Below, in pieces: positions 54,032 through 62,581 of a DNA stretch of 64,000 bases. Position numbers and translations under genes: made by a program. The stretch's first letter is position 1; each line of letters starts with the position of its first letter. The DNA is taken from positions 1 to 64,000 of the forward strand of contig CANFOS010000010.1 in NCBI GenBank assembly GCA_947448735.1, in the 5' to 3' direction. The notes beneath the pieces are model-generated. The model saw only the letters and a program-made list of their open reading frames with translations, did not search any database and had not been told where the DNA came from. This stretch comes from Comamonadaceae bacterium. GTDB taxonomy: Bacteria; Pseudomonadota; Gammaproteobacteria; Burkholderiales; Burkholderiaceae_C.

Positions 54032-54078
54032 GCTATTAAAAATAGCTGCTTGTGCTTTTATACATCGTTTAAAAGCCG
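54032..54078 (+). repeat. 65-bp interspersed repeat, copy H (shortened)
   Basis: GCTATTAAAAATAGCTGCTT then GTGCTTTTATACATCG and TTTAAAAGCC. The 5' palindromic half is well conserved while the 3' half is worn. Confidence 0.6.
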
Positions 54079-54103
54079 ATTAAAAAACCAATAACTGGCC
54101 CTG

Positions 54104-55006
54104 TCAGGCTTTTTTGGACGCTTCGATCAACTGATCGGCATAGTCCTGCCAGCGCGCCGCCTTGCCCACGCCGTCAAACACACCCGAGCTGGCTTGGCTG
54201 GCCACCCACTGCTGTTTATCGGCAATCGCAGTGGTCATCAGAGGCTCAAAGCCTGCTTCTTTGACGGTATTGGCGGCTTCGCGCATTTCCTCGGCGCGGC
54301 GCTGGCCGTGCTGCACAACACGGCTGAAAAAGTAGGCGCCGGTTTGGGCCCAGTCGATGCTCGGGAAAGTTTCTGCCAGCGTCGGCAACACATGGTCTTC
54401 TACGCCGTAGGCTCTGGCGGTGGTGTAGCTTTCAATCACCAGCGCCTCCAGGCCCTTGATCATCACGCTGCGGCACATTTTGATGGCGCTGGCCACGCCC
54501 AGTTTGTCGCTGACGACTTTGGCGTCCATGCCCCAGCTGACGAGCAAAGGAGCCAGTGCGGCGGCTTGCGGGCCACCCAGCAACATGGGCGTTTTGATGC
54601 CGTAGGGCGGCACCGATGTCATAACGCCTGCTTCAACATAATGAGCGCCGCGTTGTTCAATCAGGGCTGCGCATTGCTGCTTGGTGCCCGGCGATGCAGA
54701 GTTCAAATCAAGAAAAACACTGCCTGCCTTCAGATGCTGCGCAGCCTCTTGCGCAACCGCCAGCGTGCTCGATGCGGTGACGGCTGAAATGACCAGCTCA
54801 CTGGCGCCGCACAGCGCCTGCATGGACAGGCAGGCCTGAACGCCCGCTTGCTCGGCATGCACAAGCTCAACATGCTTGACTGTGGGGTGAACGAATTTCA
54901 GGTCCCAGGCGCTCATGCGGGCCACGCCTGAGGGCGCTTTGAGCCCCGCACTGAAGGTTTTTCCGACTTCCCCGTAGCCGATCAGGCCAATCGATGTGAA
55001 CTGCAT
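54104..55006 (-). CDS. NAD(P)-dependent oxidoreductase, 6PGDH-like with DUF1932 domain
   Basis: 300 residues. The Rossmann motif IGLIGYGEVGKTFSAGL opens the protein; ASPGTKQQCAALIEQRGAHYVEAGVM is the substrate loop, and the C-terminal all-helical domain (SAIKMCRSVMIKGLEALVIES) fits DUF1932. It is related to beta-hydroxyacid dehydrogenases. It lies 19 bases downstream of a Bug receptor gene, suggesting they serve one organic-acid pathway. Confidence 0.87.
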   Translation of the reverse strand: MQFTSIGLIGYGEVGKTFSAGLKAPSGVARMSAWDLKFVHPTVKHVELVHAEQAGVQACLSMQALCGASELVISAVTASSTLAVAQEAAQHLKAGSVFLDLNSASPGTKQQCAALIEQRGAHYVEAGVMTSVPPYGIKTPMLLGGPQAAALAPLLVSWGMDAKVVSDKLGVASAIKMCRSVMIKGLEALVIESYTTARAYGVEDHVLPTLAETFPSIDWAQTGAYFFSRVVQHGQRRAEEMREAANTVKEAGFEPLMTTAIADKQQWVASQASSGVFDGVGKAARWQDYADQLIEASKKA

Positions 55007-55025
55007 GCCAAAACCTGTCTTGAAT

Positions 55026-56003
55026 TTATTGTGTCGGGATTTTGGCCCGCACGATCACTTCAGACCAGCGGCGAATTTCGGCATTCAGCAAATTGGCCAG
55101 TTGCTCTGGGGTGCTGGATGTCGCGTCAATGTTCAAGTCCAATAAACGCTTTTTAACGTCAGGGGAATCCAGTGCGGCTTTGACTTCACGGTTCAGCCGG
55201 GCCACGACGTCTTTGGGTGTTTTGGCAGGTGCAGCCAGCGCATTCCATGATGCGGCGCTGAAGTTGGCCAGCCCGCTTTGTGCCGCAGTGGGCACGTCTT
55301 TGAGCACCACCGAGCGCTTGTCGCCCAACACGGCCAAGGCTGAAATAGCATTGGCCTGGATTTGCGGCAGCATGGGGCTCAAAATTTCGACAGCTGCGTC
55401 AATCTGTCCACCGCGCAAGGCGGTGATGACAGCCGGCGTGCCGTTGAACGGCACAATTTGCGCCTGAATATTGGCCGTGGATTTGAACAACTCGGCAGCC
55501 AGGTTCTGTGTGCTGCCCACATTGATGGTGCCAATGTTCAGCTTGCCAGGATTGGCGCGCGCAAACGCCAGCAACTCGGTCAGCGTTTTATAGGGCGAGT
55601 TTTGCGGTACAGCCACTGCAATGTCAAAAAAACCAAGGGTTGAAATCGGCGCAAAGTCTTTCACCGTGTCGTAGGGCAGCGCCTTGAACAGGCCGGCGCT
55701 GACCGCCGTACCGTTGGACATCAGCAGCAGGGTGTAGCCGTCGGCATCCGCCTTGGCCACCGTATCGCCAGCCACCACACCGCCTGCGCCGGGTTTGTTT
55801 TCAATCACCACCGGCTGGCCCATGTTGTCGGACATTTTTTGCGCCACGATGCGGGCCGTCAGGTCGGCCACACCGCCGGCGCCAAATGGCACCACGATCT
55901 TGATGGCGCGATTGGTCAGCGGCTGCGCATGCGCTGGCAAAGCCCATGTGCTGATGGCCAGTGCAGCAAGAATGAAAGAACGGCGCAGGTGTGTTTGATT
56001 CAT
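55026..56003 (-). CDS. Bug/TctC family tripartite tricarboxylate-type solute receptor
   Basis: 325 residues with a signal peptide (RRSFILAALAISTWALPAHAQ) and the Bug motifs IKIVVPFGAGGVADLTARIVA and IENKPGAGGVVAGDTVAKADADGYTLL. It is a second orphan receptor in the window, without TctA/TctB genes nearby, as is common in Comamonadaceae and Bordetella relatives. Confidence 0.93.
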   Translation of the reverse strand: MNQTHLRRSFILAALAISTWALPAHAQPLTNRAIKIVVPFGAGGVADLTARIVAQKMSDNMGQPVVIENKPGAGGVVAGDTVAKADADGYTLLLMSNGTAVSAGLFKALPYDTVKDFAPISTLGFFDIAVAVPQNSPYKTLTELLAFARANPGKLNIGTINVGSTQNLAAELFKSTANIQAQIVPFNGTPAVITALRGGQIDAAVEILSPMLPQIQANAISALAVLGDKRSVVLKDVPTAAQSGLANFSAASWNALAAPAKTPKDVVARLNREVKAALDSPDVKKRLLDLNIDATSSTPEQLANLLNAEIRRWSEVIVRAKIPTQ

Positions 56004-56089
56004 CTTTCGACTATGCGCGGTTTTTGGTCATGCCGCAAGCAGCGGTAGCGCCAAGTTGCTATCTGATTTTGTTATGGCCAGGCGGGCGC

Positions 56090-56761
56090 TCATGCCGTCT
56101 GGGCGGCAATCTGGCGCAACGCCTGCTCAAAAACTTCAACCGGCTGACCGCCTGAAATCAGATGCCTGTCGTTGATGATGACCGCAGGCACCGAGTGAAT
56201 ACCCTGCCCGGTGTAGAACTGTTCTTGCATCCGTACAGCATCGGCAAATTGGTCAGAGCTCAAAACCGCTTGAGCCTGAGCCGCATCCAGCCCCGCCTGC
56301 CCCGCCAAACGCACCAGCACCTCGTGCGACCCCGGACTTTGCCCGTCGGTAAAGTAGCTTGAAAACAGCGCTTCCTTCAGGGCCTTTTGTTTGGCGAGGC
56401 TGACGGTTTGCGCCCAATGCAGCAGTCGGTGGGCGTCAAAAGTGTTGTACACGCGGCTGCGGCCGCCACCCGGCTCGCTGGCCGTCGCAAACTTAAAGCC
56501 GACCTGCGCGCCGCGTTGGCGGATGTTCTCGCGGTTGGCGTTGGCCTGTTCGGCGCTGATGCCGTACTTCTGCGTGATGTGCTCGGTGATGTCCTGGCCT
56601 TCAGCGGCCATGTGAGGGTTCAGCTCAAACGGCTGAAAGTGAATCTCGGCGGTGATGTCGGCCTTGACGTTGGCCAGCGCCTGATCAAGCGCCTTCAGGC
56701 CAATGATGCACCAGGGGCACGACACGTCAGAAACAAAATCAATTTTTAAAGCAGTGGTCAT
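56090..56761 (-). CDS. DsbA-family FrnE-like thioredoxin-fold oxidoreductase
   Basis: 223 residues from the ATG at 56761; there is no signal peptide, so it is cytoplasmic. The active site is SCPWC (C15, C18), followed by FQPFELNPHMAAEGQD and a helical insert with NTFDAHRLLHWA, both typical of FrnE/2-hydroxychromene-isomerase-type DsbA proteins. The cis-proline loop is GIHSVPAVIIND. The longer frame to 56935 is not supported. The interval 56762-57054 holds nothing I recognise. Confidence 0.92.
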   Translation of the reverse strand: MTTALKIDFVSDVSCPWCIIGLKALDQALANVKADITAEIHFQPFELNPHMAAEGQDITEHITQKYGISAEQANANRENIRQRGAQVGFKFATASEPGGGRSRVYNTFDAHRLLHWAQTVSLAKQKALKEALFSSYFTDGQSPGSHEVLVRLAGQAGLDAAQAQAVLSSDQFADAVRMQEQFYTGQGIHSVPAVIINDRHLISGGQPVEVFEQALRQIAAQTA

Positions 56762-57054
56762 GGCAACTCCGGTGGCTAAAAGGATGGCTGAGCACGCTAT
56801 TTTCAGCCATGACCGCTGTTCTTGCTTTTGGCCTTGCTTTTGAATGTGATGTTGACCCCGCACAGACATGCTGTGGCGGCTCTCGGCAGCCTGCTGCAAG
56901 CGGTCAATCCCGATATCCCCAGGCCGGGACGGCATTTATGGGCGTCGTGAAATTATTTTCAAATCTCATGCGGTGGCTTCAGTTAAAAATTTAACCTGCC
57001 CTGTTGCTTTTGACTTGCAACCGGCAAGTCAGGGCCCACAGAGATAATGCAGCC

Positions 57055-57630
57055 ATGACCCTTCCAACACATGAGCCCCGTGCGCAGCCTCAGTCACTGA
57101 CCGATCTGTTTGTATCTTTCAGCCTGCTGGCTTTGCAAGGTTTTGGCGGTGTTTTGACGGTTGTCCAGCGCGAGCTGGTTGAGAAAAAACGCTGGATGAC
57201 GCGGGAAGAATTTGTTGAGGAATGGGCGGTAGCGCAAATCATGCCGGGGCCTAATGTGGTGAACCTGTCATTGATGATTGGTGCACGTTACTTTGGTTTT
57301 AAGGGCGCGGTGGCGGCGCTTGCAGGCATGCTGACCGCGCCACTGGTGATTGTGCTGCTGCTGGCGCTGGTGTATGCACATTTTGCAGGCCACCCTGGTG
57401 TGCAGGGCGCGCTGCGGGGGATGGCGGCCGTGGCGGCAGGCTTGATAACGGCGACCGGCTTAAAGCTAGTTGGCGCGCTGCAAAAAAACGTGCTGGGCTT
57501 GCCCGTGTGCAGCACTCTGGGCGTACTGTGCTTCCTGGCCGTTGCAATGCTGCGCTGGCCGCTGGCGTATGTGTTGCTCGGGCTGGGTATTGCGGCCTGC
57601 GCTCTGGCCTACAGGAAACTTGAGCCGTGA
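57055..57630 (+). CDS. Chromate transporter, N-terminal half type
   Basis: 191 residues from the ATG at 57055. The CHR signature FGGVLTVVQRELVEKKRWMT and AQIMPGPNVVNLSLMIG are present, with about six hydrophobic segments. Short-chain CHR proteins work as pairs of half-size subunits to export chromate or move sulphate. The next gene is the partner, overlapping by four bases. Confidence 0.92.
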   Translation: MTLPTHEPRAQPQSLTDLFVSFSLLALQGFGGVLTVVQRELVEKKRWMTREEFVEEWAVAQIMPGPNVVNLSLMIGARYFGFKGAVAALAGMLTAPLVIVLLLALVYAHFAGHPGVQGALRGMAAVAAGLITATGLKLVGALQKNVLGLPVCSTLGVLCFLAVAMLRWPLAYVLLGLGIAACALAYRKLEP

Positions 57631-58235
57631 CCCCAGCGTCACAACTGGCGCCTGAACTGGCACCTCAACTGCTGCTGGCGTGGCAAGACTGGGCATCGCT
57701 GTTTACTCATTACCTGTCGCTGTCCTTGCTGGCGATTGGCGGGGCGATCAGCACCGCATCGGACATGCATCGCTTTTTGGTGGATGAGCAGCACTGGCTG
57801 ACCGATGCACAGTTCAATGCCTCCATTGCGATTGCGCAAGCTGCGCCGGGGCCGAATGTGCTATTCGTCGCCCTGATGGGCTGGAATGTGGGCCTGAACG
57901 CCGGCGGCATGCTGACGGGCCTGCTCGGCGTTTTCACCGCCATGCTGGGCATGTTGATCCCCAGCACAACGTTGACTTACCTGGCGGCGCAGTGGGGACA
58001 CCGCAATCGCGAGCTGCGGGCCGTGCGTGCCTTCAAGCAAGGCATGGCACCGATCGTGGTGGCGTTGCTGATCGCCATCGGCTGGGTGCTGACCGCCGCC
58101 AATGGCAGCAGCGTGAGCAGCTGGCCGCTCTGGCTGTTGACGGCAATCAGCAGCCTGATCGTCTGGCGCAGCAAAATCCATTTGTTGTGGCTGTTGGGTG
58201 CTGGCGCCTTGCTGGGCTGGTTTGGGCTGGTTTGA
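57627..58235 (+). CDS. Chromate transporter, C-terminal half type
   Basis: 202 residues from a GTG at 57627 (GTGA overlap). It carries its own CHR motif, AIGGAISTASDMHRFLVDEQHWLTDAQF and AQAAPGPNVLFVALMGWNVG. Together with the previous gene it makes a complete two-subunit transporter, expected to sit in opposite membrane orientation. No chrB-type regulator is visible. Confidence 0.92.
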   Translation: MTPASQLAPELAPQLLLAWQDWASLFTHYLSLSLLAIGGAISTASDMHRFLVDEQHWLTDAQFNASIAIAQAAPGPNVLFVALMGWNVGLNAGGMLTGLLGVFTAMLGMLIPSTTLTYLAAQWGHRNRELRAVRAFKQGMAPIVVALLIAIGWVLTAANGSSVSSWPLWLLTAISSLIVWRSKIHLLWLLGAGALLGWFGLV

Positions 58236-58307
58236 CGCCAACGCAGATCAAACTGAAAGCAAAGAACATTTGGATACAATTCCCTTGAAAATCGACAAGG
58301 GATATCC

Positions 58308-60299
58308 ATGCAGAACCCCGACAGCGAAACGATTTATTCCGCCGTTCCCCTCTTTGATGTGGTGATCAGCATGCCGTCCACGGCCACGCTGGAAACCATT
58401 CAGGAGCTTGCCACCACCCAGGCCGCCATGCCGCTCGACCGGGTGCACCGCCTCATCAATGTCTTGCGCAGCTCACCTCATGCCAAGGTCGGCTCAGCCA
58501 TCACGCTGGAGCGCGCAGAAGAAGAAAAAATCCGTTTCACCAAAGCAGGGCTGCAGGTTGACATCACCCCAGTATTGACGCTTCAAACCACCACCTCTGC
58601 CAGCTACGACGGGATGGAGACTTGCCCTGCCTGCGGCAAGCGCTCTGCGATGCCCGAAAGCCGCCAATGTCCTTCGTGCGGCGTTTTCATTGACAAGCTG
58701 ACCGACGACTACCTGGTCAGGAAAAAGCTGATAGAGCATGAGCGTGAGTTGATCGAGATCCAGCAGTCCCAAGCCGCCAGCAACTCGGAAAAAAGCGCAC
58801 GCGAGTCGGTAGAAGCGGCCATTCGCGAGCAGATCAAAAAAGAATTTGAAAAAAAGTACGGCCTGAGCAAAGGCAGTCTGATCGAAGGCAAGTCAGGTTT
58901 TTTGATTGGCATTTCGCTGGCGGCAGTGGCTGGCTTGGCGTACATGAATGAAAAAAGCGTCACCGTTGCAGGCATATCGCTGCCTTGGGGCAAGAAAGAG
59001 ACAGTTGCGGTTGCCAACATGAGCGCATCAAGCCCGCAGCAAGCGTCTGGCGGTTCCGCAGCCGGGGCTGCCGACGCAAGCGAGCCGACAGGCGATGTGG
59101 ACGTGGATGACCCGCTGATTCAGGCCGCAGGCGGCAAAAAGATGGGGGCGAAGGGCCTGACGACGCAAGAAGCTGCGGCAGCAGCCCATGTTTTGGGTAA
59201 ATCTGTGGGCAACACCACCGCTGAGCGCCCACGCGCAGGCGGGGCTGCTGCGGTCGGCACATCAGAGCCCCTGACAGGTGCAGCGGCTATCCCCAAACAG
59301 ACCCGACAAGTGCTGACGGCCGAATTTGCCACTGTGCTGGCCGAGCTGGGCCAGGGCGTACGGGCCAACGAAGTGCTGCGTTCGCTGGGTGCCAGCATTG
59401 ACCCAGCTGCCGAGGCGCCAGCTGCTGTGGCCCTTCAGGCGGCACAATTAAAAACCCAGGCCTGGTCTGTGCAGCGTATGGACAGCGCGCAAGCCCGTCA
59501 GGCTGCGGAGGACCTGAAGACAAAAACACAGGCCATCACCAATGCAAGGGAGCGGACGCGTTTGCAAGGCGCAGTGGCGGCCATCCTGAGCCGCAGCACA
59601 CAGCTCCCGGCCGAGGTGCCGCGCCAGTTTTTGTCGCTGGCAGCCGAATCACTGAAGGCGGTGAGTGGCGAGGGTTCGGCTGCACTGGGGGATTTGGCGG
59701 TGTCCATGGCGGAAGTGTTTTTGCATGAAACCACAGCCCGAGCCAAGGCCGGCGCGTGGTCTAAAGCCAAAGCCAGTGCAGCCCAGATAGAAGACCTGCT
59801 CAAACAAGCTCCTGATGCCCAAGCTCAGGCCAACCTGTACGCGGTCGACCATCAGGCCAAGCTGCAAACCGGCCAAGCCGACAAGGCCACCAAAAGTCTG
59901 GAGGCGTCGCTGGCGCTGGCCGCCAAAAACAGCAACCTGCTGGAGCGCGCCATCTGGTTGCGCAACATCGCCAGGCTGTCTGACGCAGCAAGCCAGGAGC
60001 AGTTTGATGCAGCTACGGCCACCCTGCTGGCCCAACTGGGCAGCAAGTCGGGCATGGAAAAGGCGCAGGCGCTGACCGAGCTGTCGCTGCTGTACACCGC
60101 TGCAGGTTTGCCTGCCAAGTCGTCCCAGTACCGCACGCTGGCACAGGCCACCTCTGGCCTGAGCGCTGCCGACACCACCGCCATCAACACCGATCTGGCG
60201 GTGCGGGGCGACATGGCCATGGCCAAAATGCTGCATGGCCTGGGGCGCTATGCAGAAGCCGAAGCCCTGCTGCAGCGCGTCGGCGCCTACCTTTTTTAA
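58308..60299 (+). CDS. Unrecognised zinc-ribbon, coiled-coil, single-membrane-helix protein
   Basis: 663 residues that I cannot assign to a named family. Residues 10-90 form a small alpha/beta domain (TIQELATTQAAMPLDRVHRL) that faintly recalls ribosomal L7/L12 C-domain folds. C106, C109, C121 and C124 make a zinc ribbon (CPACG-N-CPSCG). Residues 135-190 are a charged coiled coil, 197-213 one membrane helix, about 225-320 an Ala/Gly-rich linker, and 330-663 an all-helical, TPR-like region. The topology would put the large C-terminal part in the periplasm if the zinc ribbon is cytoplasmic. It stands alone, 72 bases after the chromate genes. Confidence 0.8.
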   Translation: MQNPDSETIYSAVPLFDVVISMPSTATLETIQELATTQAAMPLDRVHRLINVLRSSPHAKVGSAITLERAEEEKIRFTKAGLQVDITPVLTLQTTTSASYDGMETCPACGKRSAMPESRQCPSCGVFIDKLTDDYLVRKKLIEHERELIEIQQSQAASNSEKSARESVEAAIREQIKKEFEKKYGLSKGSLIEGKSGFLIGISLAAVAGLAYMNEKSVTVAGISLPWGKKETVAVANMSASSPQQASGGSAAGAADASEPTGDVDVDDPLIQAAGGKKMGAKGLTTQEAAAAAHVLGKSVGNTTAERPRAGGAAAVGTSEPLTGAAAIPKQTRQVLTAEFATVLAELGQGVRANEVLRSLGASIDPAAEAPAAVALQAAQLKTQAWSVQRMDSAQARQAAEDLKTKTQAITNARERTRLQGAVAAILSRSTQLPAEVPRQFLSLAAESLKAVSGEGSAALGDLAVSMAEVFLHETTARAKAGAWSKAKASAAQIEDLLKQAPDAQAQANLYAVDHQAKLQTGQADKATKSLEASLALAAKNSNLLERAIWLRNIARLSDAASQEQFDAATATLLAQLGSKSGMEKAQALTELSLLYTAAGLPAKSSQYRTLAQATSGLSAADTTAINTDLAVRGDMAMAKMLHGLGRYAEAEALLQRVGAYLF

Positions 60300-60305
60300 A
60301 GTTGT

Positions 60306-61061
60306 TTAAGCCTGGCGGCGCTGCCTGAGCGCCTCATACAAACAAACGCCACTGGCCACGGACACGTTCAGGCTCTCCACCGCGCCTTGCATCGGAATGC
60401 TGACCAGCTGGTCGCAGGTCTTGCGGGTCAGCTGGCGCATGCCCTCGCCTTCGGCGCCCAGCACCAGCGCCACCGGGCCTTTGAGGTCCACGTCGTAAAT
60501 GGTTTTTTCGGCATCGTCAGACGTACCTATGCACCAGATGTTGCGCTCTTTCAACTCGCCCAGCGTGCGCGCCAGGTTGGTGACCATGAAGTAAGGCATG
60601 GTTTCTGCGGCACCGCTGGCCACTTTTGACACGATGGCGCTGATGCCTGCCGCATGGTCTTTGGGGGCGATCACGGCATGCGCGCCCGCGCCGTCGGCCA
60701 CCCGCAGGCAAGCCCCCAGGTTGTGCGGGTCGGTCACGCCGTCCAGCACCAACAGCAAAGGGTTTTTAACGCCCGAGGCCTCCAGGTTTTCAAGCAGCTC
60801 ATCGAGCGACGTGACTTGCGCCAGCGCATCCACTCTCGCCACCACGCCCTGATGACCGTGGCTGCCGCACATCTTGGCCAAGCGCAGCCCGTCAGATTCG
60901 ACCAGCTTGATGCCGCTGTCACGCGCCCGGTCCAGAAAAGAGCGCATGCGCAGGTCACGCCGCTGGACGTCATAAAACACTTCGAAGACAGACTTGGGGG
61001 CGGTTTTGATGCGCACGCCGACAGCGTGGAAACCGAAAAGATTTTTGGAGGAAGAGGACAT
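60306..61061 (-). CDS. rlmB: 23S rRNA (guanosine-2251-2'-O)-methyltransferase RlmB
   Basis: 251 residues. The N-terminal substrate domain begins LFGFHAVGVRIKTAP. The SpoU catalytic domain has the trefoil-knot motifs VTDPHNLGACLRVADGAGAHAV, LVLGAEGEGMRQLTR and SLNVSVASGVCLYEALRQR. It methylates the peptidyl-transferase P loop of 23S rRNA. It is convergent with the previous gene, with six bases between stops. Confidence 0.96.
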   Translation of the reverse strand: MSSSSKNLFGFHAVGVRIKTAPKSVFEVFYDVQRRDLRMRSFLDRARDSGIKLVESDGLRLAKMCGSHGHQGVVARVDALAQVTSLDELLENLEASGVKNPLLLVLDGVTDPHNLGACLRVADGAGAHAVIAPKDHAAGISAIVSKVASGAAETMPYFMVTNLARTLGELKERNIWCIGTSDDAEKTIYDVDLKGPVALVLGAEGEGMRQLTRKTCDQLVSIPMQGAVESLNVSVASGVCLYEALRQRRQA

Positions 61062-61098
61062 GCGCTGATTATCGACGCATGATGTATCTGACTCGTCT

Positions 61099-61153
61099 GC
61101 TATTTAAAAAATAGCTACTTGCCTATGTAAACGTGGGCCTGCAGCTGTATTGA
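61099..61153 (+). repeat. 65-bp interspersed repeat, copy I
   Basis: GCTATTTAAAAAATAGCTAC, TTGCCTATG and GGGCCTGCAGCTGTATTG match the family. It lies between rlmB and the ABC ATPase gene. Confidence 0.72.
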
Positions 61154-61158
61154 TGCCC

Positions 61159-61863
61159 TCAATCGGACTTGATCTGCCCCGCCTCAATCACAATGCGCCG
61201 CTCGCAGCGCGCGGCAATAGCCTTGTCGTGCGTGACCAGCACCAGCGTCGTGCCTAACTCGCGGTTCAGCTCAAACATCAGTTGCATCACCGTTTCGCCG
61301 GTTGCAAAGTCCAGGCTGCCGGTGGGTTCATCGGCCAGCAACACGGCCGGTTGCACCACAAAGGCCCGGGCCAGCGCCACTCTTTGCTGCTCGCCGCCGG
61401 ACAGCACCTTGGGGTAATGCGCAAGCCGCTCGCCCAGGCCGACGCGCTTGAGCATTTCTGTGGCCAGCGTGCGGGCGCTTTGGGTGCCAGACAATTCCAG
61501 CGGCAGCATGACGTTTTCCAGCGCCGTCAAGTTGCCCATCAACTGAAAGCTTTGGAACACAAAACCCACTTTTTGTGCGCGCAGTGCAGCCCGGTCATCC
61601 TCGCTGATGGCAAAAATATCCTGCCCCGCCAGACGCACCGTACCGCTGGTGGGCGTATCCAGGCCGGCAATGATGGACAACAGTGTGCTCTTGCCTGACC
61701 CAGATGCGCCGACAATGGCTGCGGTCTCGCGCGGGGCGAGCGCAAAATCAATATCACGCAGAATGGTCAAGGTGCCTGTCGAGTCGCTGACTGACTTGAA
61801 AATATGCTGAACGGCAACAATTGAATCGCTGCAAACCAAGCTAGAAACTTCAGAAACAGACAT
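61159..61863 (-). CDS. YbbA-like ABC transporter ATP-binding protein
   Basis: 234 residues from the ATG at 61863, with AGGG upstream. Walker A GASGSGKSTLLS, the signature LSGGEQQRVALARA, Walker B VLLADEPTGSLD, and the H-loop LVLVTHDKAIA place it with the LolD/MacB/YbbA group. It diverges from a TesA-like esterase as in E. coli ybbA-tesA, but no YbbP-like permease follows; the next minus-strand gene is rlmB. Confidence 0.9.
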   Translation of the reverse strand: MSVSEVSSLVCSDSIVAVQHIFKSVSDSTGTLTILRDIDFALAPRETAAIVGASGSGKSTLLSIIAGLDTPTSGTVRLAGQDIFAISEDDRAALRAQKVGFVFQSFQLMGNLTALENVMLPLELSGTQSARTLATEMLKRVGLGERLAHYPKVLSGGEQQRVALARAFVVQPAVLLADEPTGSLDFATGETVMQLMFELNRELGTTLVLVTHDKAIAARCERRIVIEAGQIKSD

Positions 61864-62581
61864 GACGGCCCTATCAAAAAACTTTGAATCGAATGCCTCG
61901 CATTCTTTTGATGACTTTACCAAGCTATGGTTGCAGCTTGCGGCGAAAGGTCTAATCGCCATACTGGCGCCGCTGGCCTTTTCAACGTTGGTGACGCTGG
62001 CCCTGCCCGTGCAGGCGGCGGGCGCCGACATCATTTTGGTGGTCGGCGATTCACTGAGTGCTGAATACGGCTTAAAGCGCGGCACAGGCTGGGTGCCCTT
62101 GCTGGAAAAGCAATTGGCCACTGACAAGAAACCCGCCAAAGTCATCAACGCCAGCATCAGCGGCGACACCACCTCGGGGGGGCGCTCGCGCATGGGTGCG
62201 CTGCTGACCACGCACAAGCCCACGGTGGTGGTCATTGAGCTGGGCGGCAACGACGCACTGCGCGGCTTGCCGCTGGACATGACCGAGGCCAATCTGGCGG
62301 CGATGACACAAGCGGCCAAAAAAGGGGGCGCCAAAGTGCTGCTGCTGGGCATGCAGGTACCGCCCAACTACGGCGGTGCGTATGGCGCGACTTTTTCAGG
62401 ACTGTTCACCAAGGTGGCAAAAGCGGAAAACGTTGCATTGATGCCATTCTTTTTAAAAGGCATTGCCGATGTCCCCGATGTAGCCAGCCAATTTCAGGCT
62501 GACCGCATCCACCCCAACGAGCAGGCACAGCCCAAAATGCTGGCCAATGTGTGGCCTGAATTGAAAAAGCTCCTCCGATGA
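61862..62581 (+). CDS. TesA-like GDSL esterase/arylesterase
   Basis: 239 residues. There is a long N-terminal tail and then a signal-like hydrophobic segment (LIAILAPLAFSTLVTLALPV). The SGNH blocks are VVGDSLSAEYG (Ser), ASISGDTTSGG, ELGGNDALRG, and DRIHPNEQAQ (Asp-x2-His). It is a periplasmic lysophospholipase/thioesterase of the TesA type. The ATG overlaps the divergent ABC gene's start codon (CATG), leaving no separate leader; the start may really be further in. Confidence 0.9.
   Translation: MTALSKNFESNASHSFDDFTKLWLQLAAKGLIAILAPLAFSTLVTLALPVQAAGADIILVVGDSLSAEYGLKRGTGWVPLLEKQLATDKKPAKVINASISGDTTSGGRSRMGALLTTHKPTVVVIELGGNDALRGLPLDMTEANLAAMTQAAKKGGAKVLLLGMQVPPNYGGAYGATFSGLFTKVAKAENVALMPFFLKGIADVPDVASQFQADRIHPNEQAQPKMLANVWPELKKLLR

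Noticed and set aside
61864-62367. Long N-terminal extension of the ABC ATPase to 402 residues
   Set aside because: The added part is the antisense of the esterase gene; the family starts near the ATG at 61863.
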